NCBI RefSeq assembly: GCF_001465595.2 | Contig: NZ_CP013481.2 | Location: 5,208,001-5,272,000 of the forward strand | Direction: 5' to 3' | Length of the DNA: 64,000 nucleotides | Source of the DNA: Pandoraea apista | GTDB lineage: Bacteria; Pseudomonadota; Gammaproteobacteria; Burkholderiales; Burkholderiaceae | Shown here: positions 28,062 through 36,695 of the stretch, piece after piece | How the letters are laid out: each line of letters opens with the position of its first letter | Position numbering within the stretch: position 1 is the first letter of the stretch | The notes under the pieces: generated by a model | Told to the model about the DNA's origin: nothing | Databases searched by the model: none | Seen by the model: the letters and a program-made list of their open reading frames with translations, nothing else | Translations under genes and position numbers: made by a program

Positions 28062-28813
28062 GACAGTTGCTCCGTAACGACCGGCGTGAGGCGCATCAGC
28101 CCTTCTGCGTATTTGATGTCGCGCGCGGCCGTAATGCCGATGTTGCGTTTGGCCTGCACGCCGCGTTGCAGCGCCACGCGCGTGTAGTAATCCCACAGGT
28201 GTTCCTGACCGGCCATGCACTCGATGGCGGCGCGCTTCTTCTCCCACACCGGCGTGATATCCACGAAGGTGTTCGGAATCCATTCGCACTGTTCGGTCTG
28301 ATGCGGCTCGAACGCGAGCACCGCCGGCGCACCGATGATCTTCTCGCCCGGCTTGTGACCTTCGGCCTGCGCAATCACGCGCGCTTCCTGCGTGACGTGC
28401 ATCGCCAGCGGGTGATCGAAGTTGTACGGGTCCTTCTCCGAATGACTCAGCACAAACGACGGCTGCACGTCGCGGTAGATGTCGACGAGTCGAAACAGCG
28501 TCTCGTCGGACACGCGCATCGGGTAGTCGCCAATGTCGAGGAACTCGATTTCCGCACCGAGAATGTCGGCGGCCCGCTGCGCCTCTTCACGACGCGCGGC
28601 CTTGACCTTCGCTTCGGTCATCTCTGCGCCCTTACGCCAGAGCTTGGCCGACTCGCCACGTTCGCCGAACGACAGGCAGACGATCTTCATGCGGTAGCCC
28701 TGCGCGACGTGCGTGGCAATCGTGCCGGCCGCACGCCAGACAAAATCCGCCGAATGGGCGCTGACAACGAGACCGGCCAATCCGGCGGTAGAGGTGTTCT
28801 GTGTTGTGCTCAT
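28058..28813 (-). CDS. galB: 4-oxalomesaconate hydratase GalB (PIG-L-like)
   Basis: A 251-aa protein of the PIG-L/LmbE-like fold. It shows [26 protein letters not shown] and [14 protein letters not shown], the metal-binding and active-site regions. P. putida GalB has this fold and hydrates 4-oxalomesaconate, whereas the sphingomonad LigJ is an unrelated amidohydrolase. The choice of the GalB type supports a gallate pathway. It follows livF by 53 bases and overlaps galC. Confidence 0.9.
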   Translation of the reverse strand: MSTTQNTSTAGLAGLVVSAHSADFVWRAAGTIATHVAQGYRMKIVCLSFGERGESAKLWRKGAEMTEAKVKAARREEAQRAADILGAEIEFLDIGDYPMRVSDETLFRLVDIYRDVQPSFVLSHSEKDPYNFDHPLAMHVTQEARVIAQAEGHKPGEKIIGAPAVLAFEPHQTEQCEWIPNTFVDITPVWEKKRAAIECMAGQEHLWDYYTRVALQRGVQAKRNIGITAARDIKYAEGLMRLTPVVTEQLS

Positions 28814-28866
28814 GTGTTTGACGTCAATTCGTGTTGTGCACGGCCTGCTCAGACAGGTCGTTCGAC

Positions 28867-29592
28867 TCAGGCGCTTTCCAGCCCGACCAGCGTGGCGAGC
28901 AATTCCGGCGACGCCGCAAGGTCATTGCTGCGCCCCGCCCAGACCTCGCGGCCCCGGTCGAGCACCAGCGCCCGGTCGGTCAACTCCAGCCCGAGTTCCG
29001 CGTGCTGCTCCACGAGCACCACGCCCATGCCGCCGTTGGCGCGCAGCTTCCAGAAGGCATCGACCAACTGATCGACGATCACCGGCGCGAGCCCCTCGAA
29101 CGGCTCGTCGAACAGAATCACGCGAGGATTGCCGATCAACGCCCGGCCGATGGCAAGCATCTGCTGCTCGCCACCCGAGAGCTGGTTGCCAAGATTGCGG
29201 CGACGTTCGTGCAAGCGCGGGAACAGGTCGTACACGCGCTCAAGCGTCCATTCGGCGCTGTCGCCTCCGTTGCCCATTGCAGACACCTGAAGGTTCTCTT
29301 CGACAGAGAGCGACTTGAATATCTCGCGCTCCTGCGGCACCAGCGCCAGCCCGGCGCGTGCCCGCTTGTAAGCGGGCCACGACGAAATGTCGTCGTCGCG
29401 GTAGCGCACCACGCCGCCGTGGCGCGTGGTCAATCCCAGCAGACTGAGCAGCAACGTGCTTTTGCCCACGCCGTTGCGACCGAGAATGGCAACAGCCTCT
29501 CCCGCCTCCACACGCAGGCTCAGGTCTTCGAGCACGATGGTCTCGCCATAGCCGGCACTCAGTCCGCCGGCTTCGAGCAGAATGTCAGTCAT
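28867..29592 (-). CDS. livF: Branched-chain-type ABC transporter ATPase LivF
   Basis: A 241-aa ATPase with Walker A GRNGVGKST, the LivF-type VPQEREIFKSLSVEENL segment, signature LSGGEQQMLAIGRA and Walker B VILFDEPFEGLAP. It pairs with LivG. The ATG at 29592 overlaps the livG stop by eight bases. The transporter is embedded in the gallate operon, so the substrate is likely an aromatic acid rather than leucine. Confidence 0.92.
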   Translation of the reverse strand: MTDILLEAGGLSAGYGETIVLEDLSLRVEAGEAVAILGRNGVGKSTLLLSLLGLTTRHGGVVRYRDDDISSWPAYKRARAGLALVPQEREIFKSLSVEENLQVSAMGNGGDSAEWTLERVYDLFPRLHERRRNLGNQLSGGEQQMLAIGRALIGNPRVILFDEPFEGLAPVIVDQLVDAFWKLRANGGMGVVLVEQHAELGLELTDRALVLDRGREVWAGRSNDLAASPELLATLVGLESA

Positions 29593-30337
29593 GATGGCGA
29601 CGCCCCAGATAAATGTCGCGCACACGCGGATCGCTGCGCACTTCGTCCTTCTCGCCTTCCATCAGCACGGCGCCTTCGACCAGCACCGTGATACGCCGCG
29701 CGAAGCGGAAGACCAGATCCATATCGTGTTCGATGACCATCACCGCCACGTCTTCGGGCAGGCGTTCGAGCAATTCGAACAGCTTGCGTCCCTGCCCCGA
29801 CGGCACACCCGCAACGGGCTCGTCGAGCAACAGCACCTTGGGGTCGAGCGCGAGGCCCAGCGCGATTTCCACCTGACGGCGCTGGCCATACGCGAGTTCG
29901 TTGATGCGCTTGCCCGCCAGGTCGAGCATGCCAAGCTCGCGCAGCCGCTCCGCCGCCTCTTCCACCACCGCTGGGCGGCTCGCGAGCGGTTTGCCGATAC
30001 GGCCGTCGAGCCCGCGCCGCGACGTGAGCGCAAGGCCCACGTTCTCGGCCACGGTGAGCGCATCGAACAGGGTGTTGAGCTGAAACGTGCGCGCCAGCCC
30101 CAGCTTCACGCGCTTGTGCGAAGGCATCGACGTCACGTCCGTGCCCCCCACGCGCACCACGCCGGCGTTCGGTTTGAGCACCCCCGTGAGCAGATTCATC
30201 AACGTGCTCTTACCCGCACCGTTCGGGCCGATCAACGCATGTCGCGCCCCCACAGGCAGCGACAGGTTCACGTTGCGCGTTACGTCCAACTGGCCGAAGC
30301 GCTTGGACAGTCCTTGAATTTCGAGTGCAGCGCTCAC
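29585..30337 (-). CDS. livG: Branched-chain-type ABC transporter ATPase LivG
   Basis: A 250-aa ATPase with Walker A GPNGAGKST, signature LAYGQRRQVEIALG and Walker B VLLLDEPVAGVP, plus the LivG C-terminal helix. Its start overlaps the livM stop in an ATGA. It works with LivF below the LivH-LivM channel. Confidence 0.92.
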   Translation of the reverse strand: MSAALEIQGLSKRFGQLDVTRNVNLSLPVGARHALIGPNGAGKSTLMNLLTGVLKPNAGVVRVGGTDVTSMPSHKRVKLGLARTFQLNTLFDALTVAENVGLALTSRRGLDGRIGKPLASRPAVVEEAAERLRELGMLDLAGKRINELAYGQRRQVEIALGLALDPKVLLLDEPVAGVPSGQGRKLFELLERLPEDVAVMVIEHDMDLVFRFARRITVLVEGAVLMEGEKDEVRSDPRVRDIYLGRRHHD

Positions 30338-31410
30338 GGCGTCACCTCCTTGTCCGTGGTCGTTGCCTGGGTACTCACACTCTCCGGCGACGCGGTCACC
30401 GCGTGACGAGGACGACGAAAACGGGCCGCAAAACGATCCACCAGACCGATGAGGCCATCGGGGGCGAAACGCACCACCACGATCAGCAACACACCGAGGG
30501 CAGCAAGCCAGTTCGTCGGATCGATGGCCGCAATGCGGTCGGACAACACCATGAAGACGACTGCGCCGAGGACTGCCCCGTAGAGGCGTCCGGTGCCGCC
30601 CAGCGCGAGCATCACCAGTACGTTGGCCGAGAGCGTGAACGACAGCGTATCGAGCGCCACGATGTTGTTCACCTGCGCGGAAAGTGCACCCGCGACACCG
30701 GCCACCGCGGCGGCAAGCGTGTACAGCATCAGACGACGCAGGCCAACGCGCACACCGAGCAGCGACATGCGCATGGCGTTCTCTCGAATGCCCTGCACGG
30801 TCAGGCCGAACGGCGAGTTCACGAGGAACTGTGTGAACAGGTACACGACCAGCAGCACAGCGAGCGCGTAGAGATACGCCGTATGACCGTAAATATCGAA
30901 TTCGAACAGGCCGAGCACGGGCGCGACGGTGTAGCCGGTCAGGCCGTCGTCGCCCATGGTGATCGACTTGGCGACGTTACCCGCTTCGTAGAGCAGCGTG
31001 GCGCACGCCAGCGTCAGCATGATCTGGGTCAGCCCGCTCACGCGTAGCACGACCACACCGGTCATCAGGCCCACAAGGGCCGCGACAACGGCACCCGCCA
31101 CCAGTCCCAGCAGCGGATCGGGCGACACATGCAACGCGAAAAGGCCCGCCGCATAGGCACCGCTGCCGAAGAACGCCGCGTGCCCCAGTGTCTCGATACC
31201 GCAATAGCCCTGCACGAGGTCGAGCGATAGCGCGAAAATGATCATGATCAGCACGCTCGTGGCGAGCGCGAGATACAGATCGGCGAAGAAATACGTGGCG
31301 ACGGCGGCAACGAGCAGCACCGCGTCGAGCACACCCAGGCGTTTGCGGCGCAAGGCAGGCACCACTCGCTCAGTACCCGCCACCGGCGGCAGAGGATTCG
31401 TATGTGACAT
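30334..31410 (-). CDS. livM: Branched-chain-type ABC transporter permease LivM
   Basis: A 358-aa permease with 9-10 hydrophobic segments. The motifs GYCGIETLGHAAFFGSGAYAAG near residue 70 (split as GYCGIETLGHA and AFFGSGAYAAG) and GALSAQVNNIVALDTLSF are typical of LivM. It starts 13 bases after livH. Confidence 0.92.
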   Translation of the reverse strand: MSHTNPLPPVAGTERVVPALRRKRLGVLDAVLLVAAVATYFFADLYLALATSVLIMIIFALSLDLVQGYCGIETLGHAAFFGSGAYAAGLFALHVSPDPLLGLVAGAVVAALVGLMTGVVVLRVSGLTQIMLTLACATLLYEAGNVAKSITMGDDGLTGYTVAPVLGLFEFDIYGHTAYLYALAVLLVVYLFTQFLVNSPFGLTVQGIRENAMRMSLLGVRVGLRRLMLYTLAAAVAGVAGALSAQVNNIVALDTLSFTLSANVLVMLALGGTGRLYGAVLGAVVFMVLSDRIAAIDPTNWLAALGVLLIVVVRFAPDGLIGLVDRFAARFRRPRHAVTASPESVSTQATTTDKEVTP

Positions 31411-31423
31411 CGTGACCCTCCGC

Positions 31424-32296
31424 TCAGGCGCGGCCGACCAACCCTTGCGGGCGGATCAGCAGAATGGCCAGCACGGCCAGATAAATCATGAAGGCGCCCA
31501 GTGCAGGCAAGTAGTAGCGGCCCAGCGTGTCGATCAGACCGAGCAGCAGCCCCGCGTAGAGCGAACCGCGCAGGCTGCCCAGACCGCCGGCGGCCACCAC
31601 GATCAGCACCAGCACCAGATACTTCAGGCCGTAGTACGGTTCGAGCGGCAGAATCTGGCTGGAGCGTGCCCCGCCCAGCCCCGACAGACCGCAACCGATG
31701 GCGAACGTGATCGAGAACACGAGCGGCACATCGATACCGACGCAGCGCGCCATGCGAGGGTTGTCGACTGCGGCGCGCAGCTTTGCGCCGAACGGCGTGC
31801 GCTCCAGCCCCCACCAGATACCGAGGGCCACGACCGCGCTGCATACCAGCGCGAAGATGCGATAGACCGACACCGAGAACGAGCCGAAGTCCCACGTGCC
31901 GCGCAGCCCCTGCGGCACAGGAATCGTTTGCAACTCCGTCCCGGCGAGGTTCTTCGCGATCGCACAGATGATGAACGCGAGCCCGATCGTCATGAGCAAC
32001 TGCCCAAGCCCGTTGGCCGTGTAGACCCAGCGATACAGCGTGCGCTCAAGCACGGCGCCAAGCACCATCGTGCCGAACACGCCGACGAGCAGCGCCACGA
32101 AGAAATCGAGCCCGGCGCGCTGCATGGCCCACAAGGTGAAATAACCGCCGATCATGGCGAAGGCGGAGTGCGCGAGGTTGACCACGCGCATCACGCCCAG
32201 CGTGACGGTGAGACCCACAGAGATGAGGAACAACAACATCCCGTAGGCCACGCCGTCGATCGACAACGACAGGAAAGTGGCAAGCGATTGCGTCAT
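31424..32296 (-). CDS. livH: Branched-chain-type ABC transporter permease LivH
   Basis: A 290-aa permease with 8 or so helices. The start LSIDGVAYGMLLFLISVGLTV and VVNLAHSAFAMIGGY are LivH hallmarks. It forms the channel with LivM and follows the binding-protein gene by 37 bases. Confidence 0.92.
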   Translation of the reverse strand: MTQSLATFLSLSIDGVAYGMLLFLISVGLTVTLGVMRVVNLAHSAFAMIGGYFTLWAMQRAGLDFFVALLVGVFGTMVLGAVLERTLYRWVYTANGLGQLLMTIGLAFIICAIAKNLAGTELQTIPVPQGLRGTWDFGSFSVSVYRIFALVCSAVVALGIWWGLERTPFGAKLRAAVDNPRMARCVGIDVPLVFSITFAIGCGLSGLGGARSSQILPLEPYYGLKYLVLVLIVVAAGGLGSLRGSLYAGLLLGLIDTLGRYYLPALGAFMIYLAVLAILLIRPQGLVGRA

Positions 32297-32333
32297 GACG
32301 AATTACCGAACGGACTGAACGACGACGCCTGCG

Positions 32334-33530
32334 TTACTTGGCAGCCACCTGGGGGTGGCTCACGTGCCACGGCTCGACCACCGACTTGTAGGTCTCGATC
32401 GGCTTGTTGCCGAGCTTTCCGTCGATGGTTTCCACCCGGCGGATGTACACGTTCTGAATGATTTCACGCGTCTTCGGGTCGATCGACACCGGGCCGCGAG
32501 CGCTCGTCCAGGCGTAGCCCTTCACGGCGGCGACCGCCTTGTCGCCATCCTTCTTGCCCTTGGTCGCTTTGATCATCTGCGCGATGAGCGTCATCGAGTC
32601 ATACGCCGACACCGATGCAATCGAGGGCAAAGCGCCCGGGCCATACTTCGCCTTGTAAGCCTTCACGAAGGCGACGTTCTCCGGCGACGTCAGGTACGGC
32701 GAGTAGTGCAGTGCAGTGATCGTGCCGAGTGCGCTGTCGCCAATCGCCGGCAAATCGGACTCCATCGTCTCTGTCGTGGCGAAAAGCTGGATACCGGCCT
32801 TGTCGAGTTCGCGTTCCTTGAACGCCTTCACGAAGCCGGCCGACATCGGGCCCACAGGCATGAACATGAAGACGGCGTCCGGCTTCGCATCGCGCACGCG
32901 TTGCAGGTAGCTCGAGAAGTCCGTCGTGCCCAGCGGCACCTTCACTTCGACGGCGACCTTGCCGCCCGCCTTCTTGAACGTTTCGCTGTAGGCGTCGATA
33001 GCGTCGTAGCCCGTGGCGAAGTCGGCCACCACGATGGCGGCATTCTTCACGCCCTTGCTGGCGGCGTACTCGACGAGCGGCACACTCACGGTCCACTGCG
33101 TGAAGCCCGTGCGCACGAAGTACGGCGACTTGAGCGTGACGCTGGAGGTGCCGGAATTACCGATCACGAGCGGCGTCTTGGTCTGGTTCGCCACGTCGGC
33201 CATGGCCAGCACGTTCGGCGTGAACGAGCCGCCGAACAAGTACTGCACCTGATCGCGCACCACGAGTTCCTGCGCAAGCTGACGCGTGCGTTGCGGATTC
33301 ACGCCGCCTTCGTCGCGCTCCAGAATCACGATCGTGTCGTCGCCGACCTTGTTCTTGTTCTGCTCGAGCCAAAGGTTGATGCCGCGGCGGTACTCCGTAC
33401 CCCACCACGACGTCGAGCCGGAGAACAAGCCCAGCACGCCGACCTTGATTTCCTCGGCGCGCGCCGAAACAGCAGTGAATTGGCAAACGCCCGCAAGTGC
33501 TACCGCGAGCCAGAGATGGCGCTTCATCAT
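32334..33530 (-). CDS. ABC transporter periplasmic substrate-binding protein (LivK-like)
   Basis: A 398-aa type I periplasmic binding protein (Peripla_BP_6). The signal peptide MMKRHLWLAVALAGVCQF ends near AVSARAEE. The mature start IKVGVLGLFSGSTSWWG and FATGYDAIDAYSETFKKAG fit the family. A GGAG site precedes the two adjacent ATGs at 33530 and 33527. It heads livKHMGF and the gal genes. Homologues in catabolic clusters bind aromatic acids; that specificity is inferred. Confidence 0.9.
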   Translation of the reverse strand: MMKRHLWLAVALAGVCQFTAVSARAEEIKVGVLGLFSGSTSWWGTEYRRGINLWLEQNKNKVGDDTIVILERDEGGVNPQRTRQLAQELVVRDQVQYLFGGSFTPNVLAMADVANQTKTPLVIGNSGTSSVTLKSPYFVRTGFTQWTVSVPLVEYAASKGVKNAAIVVADFATGYDAIDAYSETFKKAGGKVAVEVKVPLGTTDFSSYLQRVRDAKPDAVFMFMPVGPMSAGFVKAFKERELDKAGIQLFATTETMESDLPAIGDSALGTITALHYSPYLTSPENVAFVKAYKAKYGPGALPSIASVSAYDSMTLIAQMIKATKGKKDGDKAVAAVKGYAWTSARGPVSIDPKTREIIQNVYIRRVETIDGKLGNKPIETYKSVVEPWHVSHPQVAAK

Positions 33531-33936
33531 GGTGTCGTCTCCTCGTCGGCGTCGTGCGCCGCTCCGATTTTTTCTGATGTGGTGCGCCGGGGGGTTGGCG
33601 CACCTTTTCAATGTGTCGGGAACAGCTTAGGCAGCCGAAAACGACACGTCGAATGAAACTCCCGCGTCGAGCGTTGCGTTTTTCGTATATCCCCGAGATT
33701 TCCCCTACGTTATGTGACGATTTTTGCGAGGGAAATTTCACGCTGCGGGACACCTCGCGTTCCCTTGGTGAAACGCCCGCCGCACAAGGCGCGGCGAGTG
33801 CCGGTCAACAACCGGTCCGCGAACCGCAAAAGGTTCGCGATCGATAGGAACGAGATATGCAACCCATGGCGAATCCGGCGATTTTCGCCGCGCTCGCCGG
33901 TCGCTTTGCGAACGCGGCGTGCGTATTACGTGAGCA
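33531..33936. other. Gene-free region upstream of the ABC transporter operon
   Basis: These 406 bases separate the dual-HTH LysR gene from the transporter genes. They contain an inverted GATTTCCC (33697-33704) and GGGAAATT (33730-33737), spaced 25 bases, a candidate regulator site. Two hairpins lie nearer the LysR stop: CCGGT/ACCGG (33801-33815) and CGCGAACC/GGTTCGCG (33818-33839). The second has no T run. A separate promoter for the transporter and gal genes is likely here. Confidence 0.5.
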
Positions 33937-35277
33937 TTACGTCGGATGTTGCATCGTTGGCGCAAGTGCGCGCAGTTCGTCGAGCAACTGCTCTGCGGCG
34001 GGCGACAGCAAGCCGTCGCGGCGCGTGGCAACGCCAATGGCGCGCCGCGCATGTTGCAGGGTCACCGGCACCACGGCCAGTTCCCCTGTGCGCAACTCCG
34101 AGGTGATCTGCACCGGCGAGAGCAACGCGAGCCGATCGCTCGACGACAACAACCCGCGCACCACCGGTGAACTGCTTGCGTGCACCTGTGTCTGCGGCAG
34201 CGGTAGCCCTTCTGCATGAAACACGCGCTCGAACACGCCGCGTGCTGGCGTGCACGGCAGCGGACTCACCCAACCGTACTGGGCGAGGTCCGCAAGCGTG
34301 GGCGTTCGCCCCGAGACCAGACATGGGTGATCGGCGCGCGCGACCACCGACAGATGATCTTCGAACAGCGCCTCCTGGCGAATGTCCGGCGGCACGTCGT
34401 TCGCGCGCAGTGCGCCGACAATCATGTCGACGTCGGCCTGACGCAACTGCCGCACCAGCGCTTCATAGGTGCCGTCGACGACGGTCACACTCAGGTACGG
34501 CGACTTGTACAACAGGCTGTCGATGGCCTTGGGCAGCAAAAAGCCGCTCGAGAGCGGCAATGCAGCCACGATCACCGTGCCCTGCTGACGGCCGCCGAAC
34601 GGTGCGAGTTCGTCTTCGGCAATCGCGAGTTCGGCCAACGCCCGCTTCACCGGGCCCAGCAACGCCTGCGCTTCATCGGTCAGACGAGTGCCGCGCGGAG
34701 TGCGCCGGAACAGCTTGATACCGATGAGGTCTTCGAGTTGATCGAGGTTGCGCTGAATCGTCGGCTGAGAGCATTGCAAGCGGTTCGCCGCGAGTGGCCC
34801 GCTCCCCAACTCTGCGACGGCGATGAAGCTGGTGAGTTGCTGCGGGGCGACGACTGCCGCGAAGCGGCTCGCCGCGCGCGCGCCGCCGTCGGCCTGCGAC
34901 GCCGTGGCGGCGAACGCCTCGCGATAGCCGTTGGCCAGTTCGGCAAGCGCTCGCGTGGCGCGCACGCCGAGACGTTGGCCCGCCGCATTCGGGATCAGGC
35001 CACGCCCGCTGCGATGAAAAAGCGGGAAGCCCAACTCCGCTTCGATGTCGGAGATCGAGCGCGCCACGGCCGACTGCGAGAGATGCAGCATGCGCGCCGC
35101 CCGGGCGACCGAATCGCATTCGAGCACGGCAACCATCGCGCGCAGGCCCCGCAGCTTGCGGCACAACAGCGTCGCTTCGTTGCTCTGCGGCGCACGGCTC
35201 CAGGTGCCACGCTCGTGACATGCCAGCCGGGGGGCGGCCGGCGTGTTCGTCAGGCTGATGGCGGTGTCGATGGCCAT
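33937..35277 (-). CDS. LysR-family regulator with two helix-turn-helix domains
   Basis: A 446-aa protein, about 140 residues longer than a usual LysR. Two complete LysR winged HTH units are present in tandem: residues 41-100 (VARAARMLHLSQSAVARSIS) and 145-205 (PLAANRLQCSQPTIQRNLDQ). A normal effector-binding domain follows (about 230-440). The ATG at 35277 lies 7 bases after the dioxygenase small subunit gene, so it is co-transcribed with it. It is the likely regulator of the gallate genes. Confidence 0.88.
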   Translation of the reverse strand: MAIDTAISLTNTPAAPRLACHERGTWSRAPQSNEATLLCRKLRGLRAMVAVLECDSVARAARMLHLSQSAVARSISDIEAELGFPLFHRSGRGLIPNAAGQRLGVRATRALAELANGYREAFAATASQADGGARAASRFAAVVAPQQLTSFIAVAELGSGPLAANRLQCSQPTIQRNLDQLEDLIGIKLFRRTPRGTRLTDEAQALLGPVKRALAELAIAEDELAPFGGRQQGTVIVAALPLSSGFLLPKAIDSLLYKSPYLSVTVVDGTYEALVRQLRQADVDMIVGALRANDVPPDIRQEALFEDHLSVVARADHPCLVSGRTPTLADLAQYGWVSPLPCTPARGVFERVFHAEGLPLPQTQVHASSSPVVRGLLSSSDRLALLSPVQITSELRTGELAVVPVTLQHARRAIGVATRRDGLLSPAAEQLLDELRALAPTMQHPT

Positions 35278-35284
35278 GTCCGGC

Positions 35285-35644
35285 TCAACGCATGGTTGGC
35301 ACGCGTCGCGTGGCCATGAACGCTTCGAGTGTCTCGCCGCGCATGAGCGCATAGACTTCGAGATTGGTCTTGCGCACCACGCGGGCAAACTTCTCCAGCA
35401 CGAAGAAATTCACGCCGTGGCGCACGAGCCCCAGCCAGTCCTGCGCCTGCACCATCGCTTGCTCTTCGGCACTCAGTCCGGCCGCCGTCATCGCGGCGAC
35501 GGGATCGTTCAGATACGATTCGCGATTCTCCGCACGGATCATGTGCCAGAAGAAGCGATTGAGCTTGAGCGTGCGGTGACTCACACGCAGGTCGAATGCA
35601 TACGTGCCGGTGATCGCCTCGATCCCTTCGAGTTGCGGATTCAT
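35285..35644 (-). CDS. Gallate/protocatechuate 4,5-dioxygenase small (LigA-type) subunit
   Basis: A 119-aa LigA-domain protein. It closely resembles the C-terminal domain of fused gallate dioxygenase GalA: ITGTYAFDL, LNRFFWHMIRAENRESYL and WLGLVRHGVNFFVLEKFARV. The LigA domain caps the active site formed by the large subunit. The ATG at 35644 overlaps the large-subunit stop (ATGA). The gene order, large then small, follows the domain order of fused GalA and is the reverse of ligA-ligB. Confidence 0.9.
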   Translation of the reverse strand: MNPQLEGIEAITGTYAFDLRVSHRTLKLNRFFWHMIRAENRESYLNDPVAAMTAAGLSAEEQAMVQAQDWLGLVRHGVNFFVLEKFARVVRKTNLEVYALMRGETLEAFMATRRVPTMR

Positions 35645-36483
35645 GCGGCGTCCTCCTCGTAGAGCGCGACCGTCATGGCGGTGGTCGTCGCCAGGTAGTA
35701 GTTCAGATGCAGACGCTTGATGCGCGGGCCCATCGCGCCGCGCATCGACAGCCACATGATTTGCTCGACGCTCTCGGCGCCGCCACGCTCGACATAGTCC
35801 ACATGCTTGAGTTCGGTGAGCTTCTCGGGCTGATGCTCCAGCAGATCCAGAAACTCGCGATCCCACGCTTCGTCGTTGTAACCCGCGCGCTCGCCGTGAA
35901 TCTGGTGCGAGAGACCGCCCGTGCCCACCACCACCACGCGCAGGTCTTCCGGATACGACTCGATGGCGCGGCGCACCGCCTGACCGAGGCGGTAGCAACG
36001 GCGGCCCGTTGGCAGCGGGTATTGCAAGACGTTGATGGCGATCGGCACGACCGTGCCCGGCCAGTCCGGCTTGTGCGGCCAGAGCAGCGGCAGCGGCGAC
36101 GCGCAGCCGTGATCGATCGGCTTGTCCTGAAACACGGTGATATCGAACTCGTCGTTCACCAGCGACTCGGCAATGTGCGCCTGCAACGCCACGTCGCCCC
36201 GGATCGGCGGCAGCGGGCGCAGCCCCGCGCCCTCGTCGGCAATCGGGAACGACTCGCCCACGCCCAGCGCGAACGTCGGATACATGTCGAAGAAAAACGT
36301 GGTCGCGTGGTCGTTGTAGAAAAACACCAGTACGTCGGCCTGCTTCTCGGCCAGCCATTTTGCGACGGGCTCGTAGCCCTGGAACAACGGCGCCCACGCG
36401 GGATCCTGTTGCTTGCCCTTGTCGTACGCCACGCCGATGGTCGGCACGTGCGACGTACCGATCCCCCCAATGATCTTTGCCAC
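35641..36483 (-). CDS. galA: Gallate dioxygenase-type extradiol dioxygenase, catalytic (LigB-type) subunit
   Basis: A 280-aa class III extradiol dioxygenase that opens the ring next to the hydroxyl groups. By alignment with LigB from memory, iron ligands are His12 (TSHVPTIG), His59 (YNDHATTF) and Glu240 (ESVEQIMW); second-sphere His125 (DHGC) and His193 (LSHQIHG) are also kept. The start AKIIGGIGTSHVPTIG resembles P. putida GalA more than LigB. A GTG at 36483 with a GGAGA site is the best start. No ligC or ligI is nearby, which supports gallate over protocatechuate. Confidence 0.88.
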   Translation of the reverse strand: MAKIIGGIGTSHVPTIGVAYDKGKQQDPAWAPLFQGYEPVAKWLAEKQADVLVFFYNDHATTFFFDMYPTFALGVGESFPIADEGAGLRPLPPIRGDVALQAHIAESLVNDEFDITVFQDKPIDHGCASPLPLLWPHKPDWPGTVVPIAINVLQYPLPTGRRCYRLGQAVRRAIESYPEDLRVVVVGTGGLSHQIHGERAGYNDEAWDREFLDLLEHQPEKLTELKHVDYVERGGAESVEQIMWLSMRGAMGPRIKRLHLNYYLATTTAMTVALYEEDAA

Positions 36484-36560
36484 GCGAAGTCTCCGTCTTT
36501 TGTCTTGTGATGCCCTGCGGTCGAATGAAACCACCCGCATTTATGCTGCGCCGAGTCTAT

Positions 36561-36571
36561 CCGGGATCCCG
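36561..36571. promoter_or_regulatory. Operator 1 (GGGATCCC palindrome) in the galA-vanR intergenic region
   Basis: The core CGGGATCCCG lies within a longer near-palindrome at about 36559-36574 with AT flanks. It matches the style of GntR/FadR-subfamily operators. It lies about 80 bases upstream of the galA start on one side and 125 bases upstream of vanR on the other. Confidence 0.6.
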
Positions 36572-36611
36572 TATTGTCAGAAAGCAGGGTATTCACTGAT
36601 GCGTTTTGCAA

Positions 36612-36627
36612 TTACGGGATCCCATAA
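36612..36627. promoter_or_regulatory. Operator 2 (GGGATCCC palindrome) near vanR
   Basis: TTACGGGATCCCATAA is a dyad with one mismatched pair, sharing the ACGGGATCCC core with operator 1, 51 bases away. It lies about 70 bases before the best vanR start. Two copies in the shared promoter suggest VanR controls its own gene and perhaps galA. Confidence 0.6.
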
Positions 36628-36695
36628 TGAAAAAAAGCCGGATCTGGCAGGGTCCAGAACGACCGGCAGGCATTCCAGCGATCGAAAGGAGACGC

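Noticed and set aside
35285..36483. Split dioxygenase as a sequencing frameshift
   Set aside because: Each part is complete, the linker of fused GalA is absent, and the junction is a clean ATGA overlap as in other operon junctions here. Read evidence would still be useful.
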